64,000 nucleotides of DNA, from assembly GCF_037102585.1 (NCBI RefSeq), contig NW_027043819.1, forward strand, positions 558,001 to 622,000. Direction: 5' to 3'. Below, piece after piece: positions 32,529 to 42,614 of the stretch. Position 1 is the first letter of the stretch. Each line of letters starts with the position of its first letter. The translations under genes and the position numbers were made by a program. The stretch is from Saccharomycopsis crataegensis. Taxonomy: Eukaryota; Ascomycota; Saccharomycetes; Ascoideales; Saccharomycopsidaceae. The notes under the pieces were generated by a model, which ran no database searches, had not been told where the DNA came from, and saw only the letters and a program-made list of their open reading frames with translations.

Positions 32529-33941
32529 ATGTTCCAGTTTCCACCAGCAGGCACTCCTAATAGTGCCAAATCCAAACATCATCATCGTCGGAAGTCGTCA
32601 GGGGCTAAGACTCCTCATGGGACTCCAGTATCTGGGATACCTCAAATGAATCACCAAACAGGTGGATTCCCAGGAATGGATCCACAAATGGCCCAGCAAT
32701 TCCAACAAGCAGCAGCAGCTCAACAGGCAGCAGCAGCACAACAGGCAGCAGCAGCACAACAGGCAGCAGCAGCACAACAGGCAGCAGCAGCACAACAGGC
32801 AGCGGCACAACAGGCACAAGCTGCTGCTGCTGGGAAGTTTTTTCAAAATCAATTTGCCTCTAATCCTCAGATGCCTCCACAATTCGCCCAGCAATTTCCT
32901 GGCCAAGCAGGTTTTCCTGGCCAACAGTTCCTCTATGGTCAACAGCCACCACAGTATGGAGCCGGGATGGCTGGTGTTCCACTAATGGGTCAACCACAAC
33001 CACAACCACAACAATCTGGAGTTCAAGATCAAATGCAACAAACGTTCATGCAATCGGTATTGACCCAGTTCTATAATACTTTACCAGATGCGGCAAAACA
33101 GTTATACGCTAGTCTTGTTCCTCAAGCAAGAATCCAACTTTTCTTTTATCTTAGGGGAATGTCACAAACTGCTCCCCCTGGGTTGACTCCCCAAATGGTC
33201 CACGAGTATCGATTCAGAACTGACGCGGCATACGCCCAACAATTTGTGACAATGCAAAACGCCAATAAACAAAAGAAACCTAAAGATGATTACGGATCAA
33301 GCGATGATGAATATTATGACGATGATGGGGAAAGTCTTTGGAATTTGTCGGATTTTGAAGATGGACTAGGTGACGAAGTGAACCATATCTTAAGCCGTCG
33401 ATCTTCGATCAGCAGTCTTGGAAAGGAACGCAAGATTCATCATGATAGTGATGAGGATGATATCATTGATAAAGTGATAAGGAAGTACGATAACAAACGT
33501 TTACTTCGTAAAGAGCTCAAGAACCGCTCGAGATTCAGAAAACAGTATCTTTATGATTTATCGGCATTTAACCCAGCAACCGTCGATCAAAAAAAACTCG
33601 GGGTGGTTCCTCCAATTGATATTCTTGAATTCGATGAAGAATACGTTATCAATGTACCATTACCTGGTACCACTAAAGAAGAAATAGACGTGGTGTTTGA
33701 TTTTGATCGATACACCTTGATCATCAGTGGGGAGATTGCAAAATACCCACCAGAATACTATAAGAACAATGTGAGGGTGTCTGAAAGACCGGTTGGTAAG
33801 TTTGAAAGATTGATCCCATTGCCTCCGGCCCCAAGAATCAATGAAAGGGATATTGACACCCGTTACAGAAATGGGATTCTAACGTTACGAGTTGCAAAAT
33901 ACAGTGATGAGATGAATCAAGTCCAGATCCCGTTGCAATAG
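32529..33941 (+). CDS. Small heat-shock protein (alpha-crystallin domain) with long Gln/Ala-rich N-terminus
   Basis: A 470-aa chaperone. The C-terminal ~110 residues form an Hsp20/alpha-crystallin domain: PPIDILEFDEEYVINVPLPG, TLIISGEIAKYPP, the conserved GKFERLIPLP, and NGILTLRVAK. A short C-terminal tail QVQIPL holds the I-x-I/L type anchor. The N-terminus has a QQAAAA tandem repeat (about 59-96), a Gln/Pro/Gly-rich block and an acidic Asp/Tyr patch (DDEYYDDDGE). Yeast Hsp42 likewise has a long disordered N-terminus that drives sorting of misfolded proteins into aggregates; this may be its counterpart, but identity with Hsp42 or Candida Hsp21 is not proven. Confidence 0.82.
   Translation: MFQFPPAGTPNSAKSKHHHRRKSSGAKTPHGTPVSGIPQMNHQTGGFPGMDPQMAQQFQQAAAAQQAAAAQQAAAAQQAAAAQQAAAAQQAAAQQAQAAAAGKFFQNQFASNPQMPPQFAQQFPGQAGFPGQQFLYGQQPPQYGAGMAGVPLMGQPQPQPQQSGVQDQMQQTFMQSVLTQFYNTLPDAAKQLYASLVPQARIQLFFYLRGMSQTAPPGLTPQMVHEYRFRTDAAYAQQFVTMQNANKQKKPKDDYGSSDDEYYDDDGESLWNLSDFEDGLGDEVNHILSRRSSISSLGKERKIHHDSDEDDIIDKVIRKYDNKRLLRKELKNRSRFRKQYLYDLSAFNPATVDQKKLGVVPPIDILEFDEEYVINVPLPGTTKEEIDVVFDFDRYTLIISGEIAKYPPEYYKNNVRVSERPVGKFERLIPLPPAPRINERDIDTRYRNGILTLRVAKYSDEMNQVQIPLQ
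32703..32820 (+). repeat. Tandem 18-bp repeat coding for Gln/Ala
   Basis: Four perfect copies of CAACAGGCAGCAGCAGCA at 32721-32792, with degenerate copies on both sides, encode (QQAAAA)n inside the small heat-shock gene. Perfect copies imply recent, length-variable expansion. Confidence 0.92.
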
Positions 33942-35456
33942 TTGTTTTATATTGATCTCTAAGCGAACTTTTTGTTCTGAAATAAAAAAAAAAAATTGAT
34001 TTTATAATACCATAGTGTTGTTGTTTTTTTCGTTTGCACCATTTTTGTCGTTTTTTTTTTTTTTTTGTGTCACTATAGATATGCATTTGTTTTTATTTTT
34101 GTGTTGTTTCTTTCTATCTTTGCCATTGCTATTTCTTTACTATTGTTATTTGCTGGCATATATATATGTAATTATTATTTTTATTTCATCTGACTAGACC
34201 ACCAAATTAAAGTTCATTTCTGTCATTTATTTTCTACCTCGATTGTTGGAGGTGTTTAATTGGCCAACGATATCGTGTATGTATGATTATTCATTACCTC
34301 TATATGAGAGGAAGAAGAAGAAGAAAAGATGAGCCTTTGTCATTGGCAAAATATTGATATCATCTAAGTGTCACCAACCTCATCCTAATTCTTTATCATT
34401 TTGGTACTAGTAATCAATATTGGCACTGAGTCTTTCTTTTTTCTTTTTTCTTTTTTTTTTTGTGATCTTGCATATATTGATTGTAATATTTGACGAAAGA
34501 TGTTTATCATCACTAGTACAGTTTTCGATGAAGAAAGGTTGCAAAGCGATGATTGTTTTATTCATTGATCAACAAATAGCCATGAAATAGAAATTGGAGA
34601 ATAAACAACAAATATCAATTGCGGCCTTTCGTTATTAAACTACATTATTTTTGTGATAAAAAGAAAGTGTCGATTCCACTACAAAGCCATGGTTATCAAA
34701 TATTTAGTTTCTTACACCATTATACTCTAGGAAAATCCTAAAAAGAGAAAAAAAAAAAAAAGTGACTGAACTCACAATCGAATACAAACCGATGAAAGTT
34801 TCTTCTATTTCCAACTCCTCTCAAAAACATATCAGGTATTCTCAGGAAGAGAATTAGGGAATGGAATATGGTGAAGATCACAAAAAATTCTTTCTTTCAT
34901 TTACAGATTTTACTTCAATAATATCTGGAAGCATCAGGACTTGCATATTTTATTGATTCTGACAAATGAGATATCCTGAAACCACTTTGATTTTCAATTT
35001 ATGAAACTAACAAATTTAGAAAAAGACAGAGACAAAACTTCACTAAAGGTCAAGAATCTACAAAGACCGATTAACAACAGCGTGTTTAGACGCAGTAATA
35101 AGTAATAATAAGTGCAAAAGAGTAAAACATAAAGTAGATAATAACATCTGGTTATATGTAATAAAGATAACAAGGGTTTCTGAATAATAGGGGCTCTATA
35201 TGATTCACATATAATGACAGAAGTTGAACGCTTTATACAACAAATAATAAAGTTTTTTTTTTTCACGTAGTGACAGGCAGCGATATGTGATAAGAAAGGA
35301 CAAAACTCAAAGGATATATTTTTATCTCTAAATTAAATATAATAATGACAATAAGCCTTGGAGAATAATAGAGTCTCCATAGGATAGATGTAACAACAAA
35401 AATCAGATATTAATGCGAAATAATAAGGGAAAATTATAAATCGAGGGATTCATAAA

Positions 35457-35528
35457 TGAATGAATGAATGAATTGTATATTGACGAGTCACAGAGGTTCT
35501 AAATAACATGCAAGCCGGGCATTTCATG
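35457..35528 (+). repeat. Copy A of ~75-bp direct repeat
   Basis: Begins with three TGAA units, then TTGTATATTGACGAGTCAC, and ends CAAGCCGGGCATTTCATG. The second copy at 36036-36115 differs by two substitutions over about 58 bp beyond the TGAA run. Copy A continues into CCGG, making a hairpin (CCGGGCAT-TTC-ATGCCGG, about 35515-35532). Flanking DNA of the two copies is unrelated, so this is a dispersed element or an end of one. Confidence 0.85.
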
Positions 35529-35861
35529 CCGGTCTTTCTAATAGGTAAGTAAAATACTACAACTTTCTCACAACCTCACACTCCTTGCTTTAAGAATTAA
35601 TCACATCACCGGTAAAAAACTCAACAATCAAGATTATTAAGGAAAAAAGGTGCAATGTGAAAATATGAGATGAAGTCACTAGTGAATTACCCATCACTAG
35701 GAGCTTCATGTACTGAGATGGAGGTCTTTGTTGAGGGGTTTTGGCACTATATCTCAAATACTAAGTATTTTCAATGTAGTGACCATCAGAATTCTGAGGG
35801 GATAATAAAGATAAAAATAATAAAAATCAATAGAATGATTAGATCCAAGTAAAAAATAATT

Positions 35862-35922
35862 CAAATAAGTCAAAATAACCAAGTAAACCAAGTAAACCAA
35901 ATAAACCAAATAAATCAAATAA
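35862..35922 (+). repeat. Degenerate 9-bp tandem repeat
   Basis: Successive AAGTAAACC / AAATAAACC units (about six), lying between the two copies of the 75-bp direct repeat. No coding potential. Confidence 0.75.
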
Positions 35923-36035
35923 GAACCAGTACCATGGGTCTGTCTTAAGTGTCACCACACACTTTTTAAGTCCAGACACATATCCTGATTCCATAAATCA
36001 ATGTACCAACTGAACACTTTAATATTAAGAAAATC

Positions 36036-36115
36036 TGAATGAATGAATGAATGAATGAATTGTATATTAACGAGTCACAGAGGTTCTAAATAACTTGCAA
36101 GCCGGGCATTTCATG
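36036..36115 (+). repeat. Copy B of ~75-bp direct repeat
   Basis: Five or more TGAA units followed by the same unique sequence as copy A (ACGAGTCACAGAGGTTC...GCCGGGCATTTCATG). It ends 97 bp upstream of the tRNA-Thr gene, a position favoured by many yeast mobile elements. Confidence 0.85.
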
Positions 36116-36119
36116 AAAA

Positions 36120-36127
36120 TCACGTGA
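36120..36127. promoter_or_regulatory. TCACGTGA box
   Basis: A perfect 8-bp palindrome TCACGTGA, the high-affinity Cbf1 form, immediately followed by CCAAT (36129-36133). It sits just after repeat copy B and 85 bp before the tRNA. Its target gene is unclear. Confidence 0.4.
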
Positions 36128-36211
36128 CCAATGAAAATTAATGGGTATCAAATAACAGTGTGTCCCTTCCCGATGGTTATTGCAGCATGGTCAAATTGTA
36201 TGCAGTTAGGA

Positions 36212-36284
36212 GCCCGTTTAGCTAAGTAGTTAAGGCGCTTCACTCGTAATGAAGAGATCGCGGGTGCAAATCTCGCAATGGGCT
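36212..36284 (+). tRNA. tRNA-Thr (anticodon CGU), intronless
   Basis: A complete cloverleaf. The acceptor GCCCGTT (36212-36218) pairs with AATGGGC (36277-36283) with one G-U, and T is the discriminator. The anticodon stem is CTTCA/TGAAG around loop CTCGTAA with anticodon CGT at 36245-36247, reading ACG. The T arm is GCGGG/CTCGC with loop TGCAAAT, slightly off the usual TTCRA start. The D arm is TAGCTAAGTAGTTAAGGC (A box). It is followed by a T-run. Confidence 0.93.
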
Positions 36285-36287
36285 TTC

Positions 36288-36297
36288 TTTTTTTTTT
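36288..36297 (+). terminator. RNA polymerase III terminator of tRNA-Thr
   Basis: Ten consecutive T residues starting three bases after the mature tRNA end, long enough to terminate pol III in yeasts. Confidence 0.85.
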
Positions 36298-36521
36298 GAA
36301 AAAAATAATAATAACAATAAACAAATTAATTAACGGTATCTAGTAAAGAAAGTGTAACAAACGGATAAATAGAGAAAAAGAAGTGGTGCCATCAATTGAA
36401 ACTCTAAATATCAATACCAAATTAAAAAAAAAAAAAATTAAAAAATTAAAAAATTCGCAACTAAAAACAAAAAACTCACAACTAAAAACGATTTTGAAAC
36501 AAAATTCATCAATGTCAAAAA

Positions 36522-39500
36522 TTATTTTGAGACGATGGTACCCTGATCCAACGTTATAATTCTAGTACAGACATCCATAACTTCTTGTGAATGAGTGATG
36601 AGAATCGTGGTTATCTTACCATTGTGATTATTATTCACCAAATTGTTGGTGATGAAATCACAAATCTTGCGGGAACTTTCAGGATCCAATGCTGAAGTAC
36701 ATTCATCCATGATCAAAATCTTTGGCTTTCTCAACATTGCCCGAGATATAGAGAGTCTTTGAGCCTGGCCCCCTGACAAAAGACTATTAGAAGCTTGGCC
36801 TCCCACAATGGTGTCCATACCATTGGGTAAACTAACGACAAAATCATACATGTCCACCATGTCTAAATATTTATGCAAGTCTTCATCAGTGTAATCTTTG
36901 AACTCACACAAACCATACGTCAAATTATCCTTGATTGAACCTTTGAAGAACACCGCTTTTTGCAGAACTATTGCCATACATCTTCGAAGACTTCCCACAT
37001 CAATGTTTTTGATATCCTCGCCATTTATGAAAAGAGAATTATCGGAAACAGGATAAAGCCGAGCCATCAATGCGGCAATTGTGGACTTACCGGACCCAGA
37101 TTCACCCACAAGACCAATTACTTCACCTTGGTCGATGGCAAAATTGACACCGTTAAGCACAGCATGAGACTCATCATCATATTGGAAACTAAGATCTTTA
37201 GACTCAATAAATTTCCTATTAAAACCCTTGTCTTGGTTAAATTGTTTACCTCCAGGACTTTCTAATAATGATCGTTCCAAAACAGCCAATTTCATCACAT
37301 AAGTACCGGCTCGCTGTCCACGACTGATATCTGATAATTGAGAAATAGATTGAACCATGGACATGATGGTGAAAATCAATAAACTATAAACCGTCATTAA
37401 CTGTTCGGTGGAATATGTTCCTTCGCCCACCAATTTTAAACCATAATACAACAAAATCATTTGGGCAGCATACGATAAAAATGTCCCTAAGGCAATCCCA
37501 ACCCCTGTAGACACCGCTCTTTTGTCACCTTTTTCTTCCACTATTTTTATCTCGTCATTGAATTTACCAAGGAAATATTGTTCAAGATTCAAGCAACGAA
37601 TGGTCTTTATACCACTAATGGCTTCATAGTTGATATTTTCAACTTTGGAAACTGCAGACTTGTATTCATTTTCCCTGGTTTGCAAAACTCCAGAGTACAA
37701 CATTGTCAATACTGCAAATAAAACTCCTAGACCCATTCCTACTAATGAAACTTTCCAACCAACAACAATAGCCCAAATCAATCCCAAAAACATCATCACC
37801 ACTATCGAACAAATTAATGACATGAATTCGGAAACTAAGAATCTCAAATCCCTGGTATCATTCAATAGTAACGCGGTTATTTCCGCATGTTGGGAGCTAT
37901 ACTTATCGAACCACAGGGAGTCTTGGTACAACAATTTCTCACAGATAGATTTCCGTAATGAAGAGATCCAAAATTCGCTAACGTATCCAAGAGTGGCAGA
38001 TTTTCCAAAAGTGGTAAACCCATCAGCCACTATAACCCCAACCACAACCATAGACCATTTTATATTATAAGATTCAGTACCCACATTATCATGAGGTATA
38101 ATTCCATCCACAACCTTCGCAATGAAGTAAGAAAACAATGGCGTTAAACATCCATTGATACAGGATACAAAAAGACCAATACATAGGATAAAATGTCCTT
38201 CAAAAGTTGATTTCATAAAAGTCAATATTTCAATAATCCCTTTAACTTTTTCTGGCTGTTCTTGAATTTCGATTTCCGAATCACTGTCATCCAAGGGATC
38301 TTGTTTTTCGATATCGTTGATCTCGTTTGTCTTGCGGAAAAACGATTTCTTCTTATTTGGTGGTAGTTTCTCGTCATCAAAATCATTGGACATCTCTTCT
38401 TTTCCTGATCTGACTTGACGATGATAATCATAGTGCCCAATATCCAAGTTCAATAAATGAAGGTCATCTTGGGACTTTGTAGTGGACATTAATGAAAATT
38501 GCGACTGATGTTTTTGATCATCATAAAATTTGAGCAATGGCTTATTCACATTATTGAACTTCTCAGTCCCTGCATAAGAATCTTTTATTTGATTTTCATC
38601 ATCAAATGGATCACAATTAGTCTTCCAAAATAAACTCTGAGGATTTTGTACCAATTGATGCTTTTTACCCATTTCCAAAAGTGACCCATCTTCCAAGACG
38701 TACAGGAAATCATCATCTTCAATATCATCAAGATTGTGGGTGATCACAATAGTAGTCCGATTACTTCTCAAAATTTTGATATTTCTTAAGGCAATGGATC
38801 TAGTAACCTTATCCAATGCTGAGAATGATTCATCAAGTACTAATATTGGAGAATTCCTGACAATAGCTCTTGCCAAGGCAATACGTTGCTGTTGACCACC
38901 ACTAAGTGAATAGCCTGAGGAGTTCACGATAGTGTTTTCCTTTTCTGGAAGTTGTGAAACCATCTCTCTTAACACTGCCTTGTCAATGGCAAATTGAATA
39001 AAATCTTCTCGATCATTACTAGTTACCATGTCGCTAAACCCTAGTGCAATGTTTTCTTTGATCGTCGTATGGAATAGCATCAGATCTTGTTGAACATAAG
39101 TAATATTGTTTGCTAACCAATTTTTACTTAATGACTTTATGCTGAACCCATCAATTTTGATATCTCCATTATCACCAATATCATAAAGTTTCAACAAAAG
39201 CCCACCAAGAGTAGATTTTCCAGAACCTGATTTGCCAATAACGTAAGTGAATTGATTTGGTTGAAAATCCAAAGTGATGTTTTTTAATACCGGGAAATCA
39301 GGCCTTGAAGGATAGGCAAATGTAACATTTTCAAATATGATATTACCATTGATATTGATTAAAGGATCATTACAACTTCCATCATGATTTTCATGATCAT
39401 GATCAATGAATTCTAATATCTTCCTGGCAGACACCAGCGCCTTGGATAAGAAAATGAAGTGATGGGTTAGACTTGAGAAGGTCTCAGAGAATACTAAACA

Positions 39501-40466
39501 AGCGGTTAGACAAATTAATACGGAGCCTGATTCTAATTTCCCCCTTTTGACCTCATGACTGCCAAACCAGAATGCCTGGATGAAGATCATCAACACAAGA
39601 ATCTTCAAAGCCCCTGATTGTAAAGACGATAAAAAATTGGTCCTATTATAATGTTTTGCTGATTTAGCGATGGAGTTTTCAAACTTGTTAAGTTCTACCT
39701 GTTGAGTCATAGAGTGTTTGATCAACTTGTTAGCACTCAATATCCAATCAAAGATATCCGAAGCAATGGCAATCTCCGCATTTTCTTCGATTTGGCTTTT
39801 ATGAATCATCATACTGAATACCGCAGTCAAGCAAAGAATCACTGGGAAAGATACCAAAATGACTAGTGTTAGAAGATAAGAATAATAAAAAGAGACACAA
39901 ATACTCGCCACTAAGGTGGTGGTGGATTGTAAAGTGAAGGCCAAGGCTTCTGATGAACCAGCTCTAAATTCTTCAATACATCTATTGATTTGATTTAAAT
40001 CACCAGTGACTTTTGAATTGGTATCGTACCAGGAAAAAGGTTTGCGAAAATATGTTTGCAAAACAAGTCTTCGCGCTGCTGCTGCTTGATGTTCTCCGAG
40101 TTTCAACCAAACATAAAACATAAGCCAACAAAGAATCAAATTGCCAGCACCAAGAATTAATAATGCAGATGTATTTAAGGCCGCTTCACGTAAATACTTT
40201 GACATTGAGTCAAAATTCCCCATAGATAACTCAGATAATACGTCGAATATCTTGCCCAAAATGATTGTTGAAATTACCGGAACTAATCCACTAAAAATGG
40301 CCAACAAGATACCAAAGGTCAACATAAAAAATTGACCCTTTTTTAGGAAAATAAAGGGATTAAACAGGACTTTTTTCTCATTATCAGGATTTTTATCAGG
40401 AATATTGGAGCTTGCAGGCAAATTTAAAGACATACGAGTCTTAGAAACTTCTTCCTTTACCATCAT
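36522..40466 (-). CDS. STE6: a-factor pheromone exporter (full ABC transporter, ABCB type)
   Basis: A 1314-aa protein with TMD-NBD-TMD-NBD order, the size of S. cerevisiae Ste6 (1290) and Candida Hst6. NBD1 has Walker A GKSGSGKST (411-419), signature LSGGQ (521-525) and Walker B ILVLDE (541-546). A charged linker of about 150 residues follows, rich in Asp/Lys (DDSDSEIEIQEQ), where Ste6 carries its degradation signal. NBD2 has VGESGSGKST, LLSGGQAQR and ILIMDECTSALD near the C-terminus. Two adjacent ATGs open the frame (40466, 40463). Ste6 exports farnesylated a-factor in MATa cells. A general multidrug ABCB pump is the alternative. It is divergent from HOC1. Confidence 0.87.
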   Translation of the reverse strand: MMVKEEVSKTRMSLNLPASSNIPDKNPDNEKKVLFNPFIFLKKGQFFMLTFGILLAIFSGLVPVISTIILGKIFDVLSELSMGNFDSMSKYLREAALNTSALLILGAGNLILCWLMFYVWLKLGEHQAAAARRLVLQTYFRKPFSWYDTNSKVTGDLNQINRCIEEFRAGSSEALAFTLQSTTTLVASICVSFYYSYLLTLVILVSFPVILCLTAVFSMMIHKSQIEENAEIAIASDIFDWILSANKLIKHSMTQQVELNKFENSIAKSAKHYNRTNFLSSLQSGALKILVLMIFIQAFWFGSHEVKRGKLESGSVLICLTACLVFSETFSSLTHHFIFLSKALVSARKILEFIDHDHENHDGSCNDPLININGNIIFENVTFAYPSRPDFPVLKNITLDFQPNQFTYVIGKSGSGKSTLGGLLLKLYDIGDNGDIKIDGFSIKSLSKNWLANNITYVQQDLMLFHTTIKENIALGFSDMVTSNDREDFIQFAIDKAVLREMVSQLPEKENTIVNSSGYSLSGGQQQRIALARAIVRNSPILVLDESFSALDKVTRSIALRNIKILRSNRTTIVITHNLDDIEDDDFLYVLEDGSLLEMGKKHQLVQNPQSLFWKTNCDPFDDENQIKDSYAGTEKFNNVNKPLLKFYDDQKHQSQFSLMSTTKSQDDLHLLNLDIGHYDYHRQVRSGKEEMSNDFDDEKLPPNKKKSFFRKTNEINDIEKQDPLDDSDSEIEIQEQPEKVKGIIEILTFMKSTFEGHFILCIGLFVSCINGCLTPLFSYFIAKVVDGIIPHDNVGTESYNIKWSMVVVGVIVADGFTTFGKSATLGYVSEFWISSLRKSICEKLLYQDSLWFDKYSSQHAEITALLLNDTRDLRFLVSEFMSLICSIVVMMFLGLIWAIVVGWKVSLVGMGLGVLFAVLTMLYSGVLQTRENEYKSAVSKVENINYEAISGIKTIRCLNLEQYFLGKFNDEIKIVEEKGDKRAVSTGVGIALGTFLSYAAQMILLYYGLKLVGEGTYSTEQLMTVYSLLIFTIMSMVQSISQLSDISRGQRAGTYVMKLAVLERSLLESPGGKQFNQDKGFNRKFIESKDLSFQYDDESHAVLNGVNFAIDQGEVIGLVGESGSGKSTIAALMARLYPVSDNSLFINGEDIKNIDVGSLRRCMAIVLQKAVFFKGSIKDNLTYGLCEFKDYTDEDLHKYLDMVDMYDFVVSLPNGMDTIVGGQASNSLLSGGQAQRLSISRAMLRKPKILIMDECTSALDPESSRKICDFITNNLVNNNHNGKITTILITHSQEVMDVCTRIITLDQGTIVSK

Positions 40467-41378
40467 TGAATGGAAAAAAATCTAGCAAATATCTTCTTAG
40501 TGGAAACAAAACAAAACAAAAAAAAAGAGATCTTTACAATAGGTATCCAGAAGAATAAGAAAATCAGTGTCATGGCATGCCTTGCTTCTGTATAAAAGGT
40601 AACATTCGGATTATGTCTGGTGCACCATTGACATGTCTGAAAGCGGAAATTCTTAATCTCTAAGTGTTGAAATTTCCCAAAATGACTCTGAAGCGCGGCG
40701 TTCTTGTTAGATATTGTTCTATTATTATATCTTTTATGATGAATACACATCATATCAGAATAATATTATATTTCAACTTAAGAGGGAGTTCCAGGACAAG
40801 TTTCCTTGTGATGTTTTTTATTCTGACGACTCCTTGGGGATTAATGCAATCAACCTGTAGAGGTCATACTCCGGCGCGCTTCCCTTACCAGGAGAATACC
40901 AGGGAGAGCAAATGATCTTGTACCACCACCATGAAACTTTCTTCCTGCCAGAATTTTGACACCACAACAGAACAGCATCACCAATGGCCCGCTGTTTTTG
41001 CCACCCATCACCACCTCCTCACATCACCAAGCAGCAGTGCAAAATGTCAACGCCATAAACCATGCAGGAAGACACCCCTGCAGCGATAAAAGGCCGGGCA
41101 ACCCATACGGTTCTTCACCTATTTTTTTTTTTTTTTTTTTTTCTAGATCGTTAAATCCTGATCTGAACAAAACAGCTTGTTCAAACTCGCCCGTCGAGGT
41201 AGCTTTACCACATATCCTATCACCACCCCTCTGGCTCATTTTCCGAAAATTTTCCTGTTTTTTCTTTTTAATAATTGCAACTTTTGGTTGAAACTTTTGT
41301 TTTTTTAGTTGGTCTCTGTGGGAACACATCAGACGTTATTATCAATACTAGCTCTGCAAAGTTATTTTTAACTTGAAA
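40467..41378. other. Divergent promoter region STE6-HOC1
   Basis: Noncoding, 912 bp. It includes TATAAAA at 40591-40597 and a poly(T) run at 41122-41142. A 77-codon ATG frame (40682-40915) is basic and hydrophobic but unsupported. I did not find a convincing a1-alpha2 or pheromone-response cluster by eye. Confidence 0.6.
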
Positions 41379-42614
41379 ATGAAGGCCACTGTGATGAGAA
41401 GAGTCTTGGTCGTAATATTCACCCTCATAAGTTTGGTGGTATTATTGATCAAGTTTGTACCAATCAATTCTAATAATAACTTACAAAAGGTGCTTTTTGA
41501 AAGCTATTTGAGTAGTTTGCAACGGAACAACGAACAGACGTTACAACAACAAAAACAAAACGAGGAACTTAGCAAAAAATTGGAAGACATAGCGTCTAAT
41601 TTGTTGAGAAAACAAGAAGAAAGGATCAATGAGTTGGAAATGGATCGTAAATCCTTGGAAAGAAAATTGGTTTGTAACAGCAATCCACCAGAAGATGCCA
41701 GTCTCAGAGAAAAATTGGCGTTCATTTATCCTTATGACAGCACTAGAAAATTCCCTGCTTATGTCTGGCAATGCTGGAAGTATGGTTTGAATGATGATCG
41801 TTTTGACACTAAGTTCAAAGATGGTGAAACTGCTTGGGCCGTCAGAAATCCTGGTTTTGTTCATGAATTATTTAACGACGACACACTGACAGCCATGGTC
41901 CACCATTTATACAAAGGGATCCCTGAAATTATCGAAGCTTATAGTTCTTTGCCTTCTATCATCTTGAAGATGGATTTCTTCCGTTATTTGATCTTGTTAG
42001 CAAGAGGGGGTGTTTACGCTGATATTGACACCCATCCTTTGCAGGCGGTGCCAAATTGGATCCCTGAAAATGTTTCACCAAATGAAGTTGGTATGATTGT
42101 TGGTATTGAAGCTGATGCCGATGATAGCTCATGGAAGAAAGTGTATGCCAGAAGATTGCAATTTGGACAATGGGTTATTCAAGCTAAACCTGGCCATCCA
42201 ATCTTGAGAGAAATTGTGGTCCAAATCACCCAAAAAACTTTAGACAAAAAGAAGAAGGATGGTAAGACTTTCTTGGATCCTGTGAACACCAACTTGGATA
42301 TAATGAGATGGACAGGTGCCGGTATGTGGACCGATGTGATCTTCACCTACTTCAATGATTACGTGTTGAGTGGAATTTACACTAAGGTGACTTGGAAGGA
42401 TTTCATCAATTTGGAAGTTCCAAAATTGGTATCCGATGTATTGGTTTTGCCAATCACTAGTTTCAGTCCTGGTATTGGCACCATGGGTTCAAAAGACGAA
42501 GATGATCCATTGGCTTTTGTCAGACATTACTTTGAATGCAACTGGAAGCATAAGGAACCGGTAGCTGGCTCATCTTCTTCGCCATTGGCAGGATCCAAGG
42601 ACAAGAGCTTTTAA
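41379..42614 (+). CDS. HOC1: Golgi alpha-1,6-mannosyltransferase subunit Hoc1 (Och1 family)
   Basis: A 411-aa type II Golgi protein, GT32 family and part of the M-Pol II mannan polymerase complex. A short cytosolic tail and signal anchor (VLVVIFTLISLVVLLIKFV, about 10-28) are followed by a coiled stem (about 38-85). The catalytic domain has PYDS, KFPAYVWQ, NPGFVHEL, LPSIILKMDFFRYLILLARG, the DXD motif YADIDT, and LQFGQWVIQAKPGHP. These match Hoc1 more closely than Och1. HOC1 (YJR075W) neighbours MOG1 and OPI3 in S. cerevisiae and both are nearby here. Translation starts at the ATG at 41379; a TTG two codons earlier is not needed. Confidence 0.92.
   Translation: MKATVMRRVLVVIFTLISLVVLLIKFVPINSNNNLQKVLFESYLSSLQRNNEQTLQQQKQNEELSKKLEDIASNLLRKQEERINELEMDRKSLERKLVCNSNPPEDASLREKLAFIYPYDSTRKFPAYVWQCWKYGLNDDRFDTKFKDGETAWAVRNPGFVHELFNDDTLTAMVHHLYKGIPEIIEAYSSLPSIILKMDFFRYLILLARGGVYADIDTHPLQAVPNWIPENVSPNEVGMIVGIEADADDSSWKKVYARRLQFGQWVIQAKPGHPILREIVVQITQKTLDKKKKDGKTFLDPVNTNLDIMRWTGAGMWTDVIFTYFNDYVLSGIYTKVTWKDFINLEVPKLVSDVLVLPITSFSPGIGTMGSKDEDDPLAFVRHYFECNWKHKEPVAGSSSSPLAGSKDKSF

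Larger units (their letters stand above)
33942..36521. other. 2.6 kb gene-poor region with tRNA and short repeats
   Basis: The longest protein-free stretch of the window, strongly AT-rich. It contains a duplicated ~75-bp element, a 9-bp tandem repeat, a Cbf1-type TCACGTGA box and the tRNA-Thr gene near its right end. Apart from these I see no gene. Small frames at 34994-35266 (minus) and 35670-35852 (plus) show no protein-like features. Confidence 0.65.

Noticed and set aside
34994-35266. 90-codon minus-strand frame in the 2.6 kb gap
   Set aside because: It starts with GTG and is a hydrophobic translation of AT-rich DNA; no support.
35732-36151. Possible solo long terminal repeat (TGTTG...AACA) overlapping repeat copy B
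   Set aside because: The ends fit TG...CA, but no target-site duplication is visible and the repeat shared with copy A does not share these boundaries.
40682-40915. 77-codon ATG-initiated frame between STE6 and HOC1
   Set aside because: Its basic/hydrophobic composition could be chance, there is no recognisable family, and it lies in the shared promoter region. Kept only as a possible small ORF.
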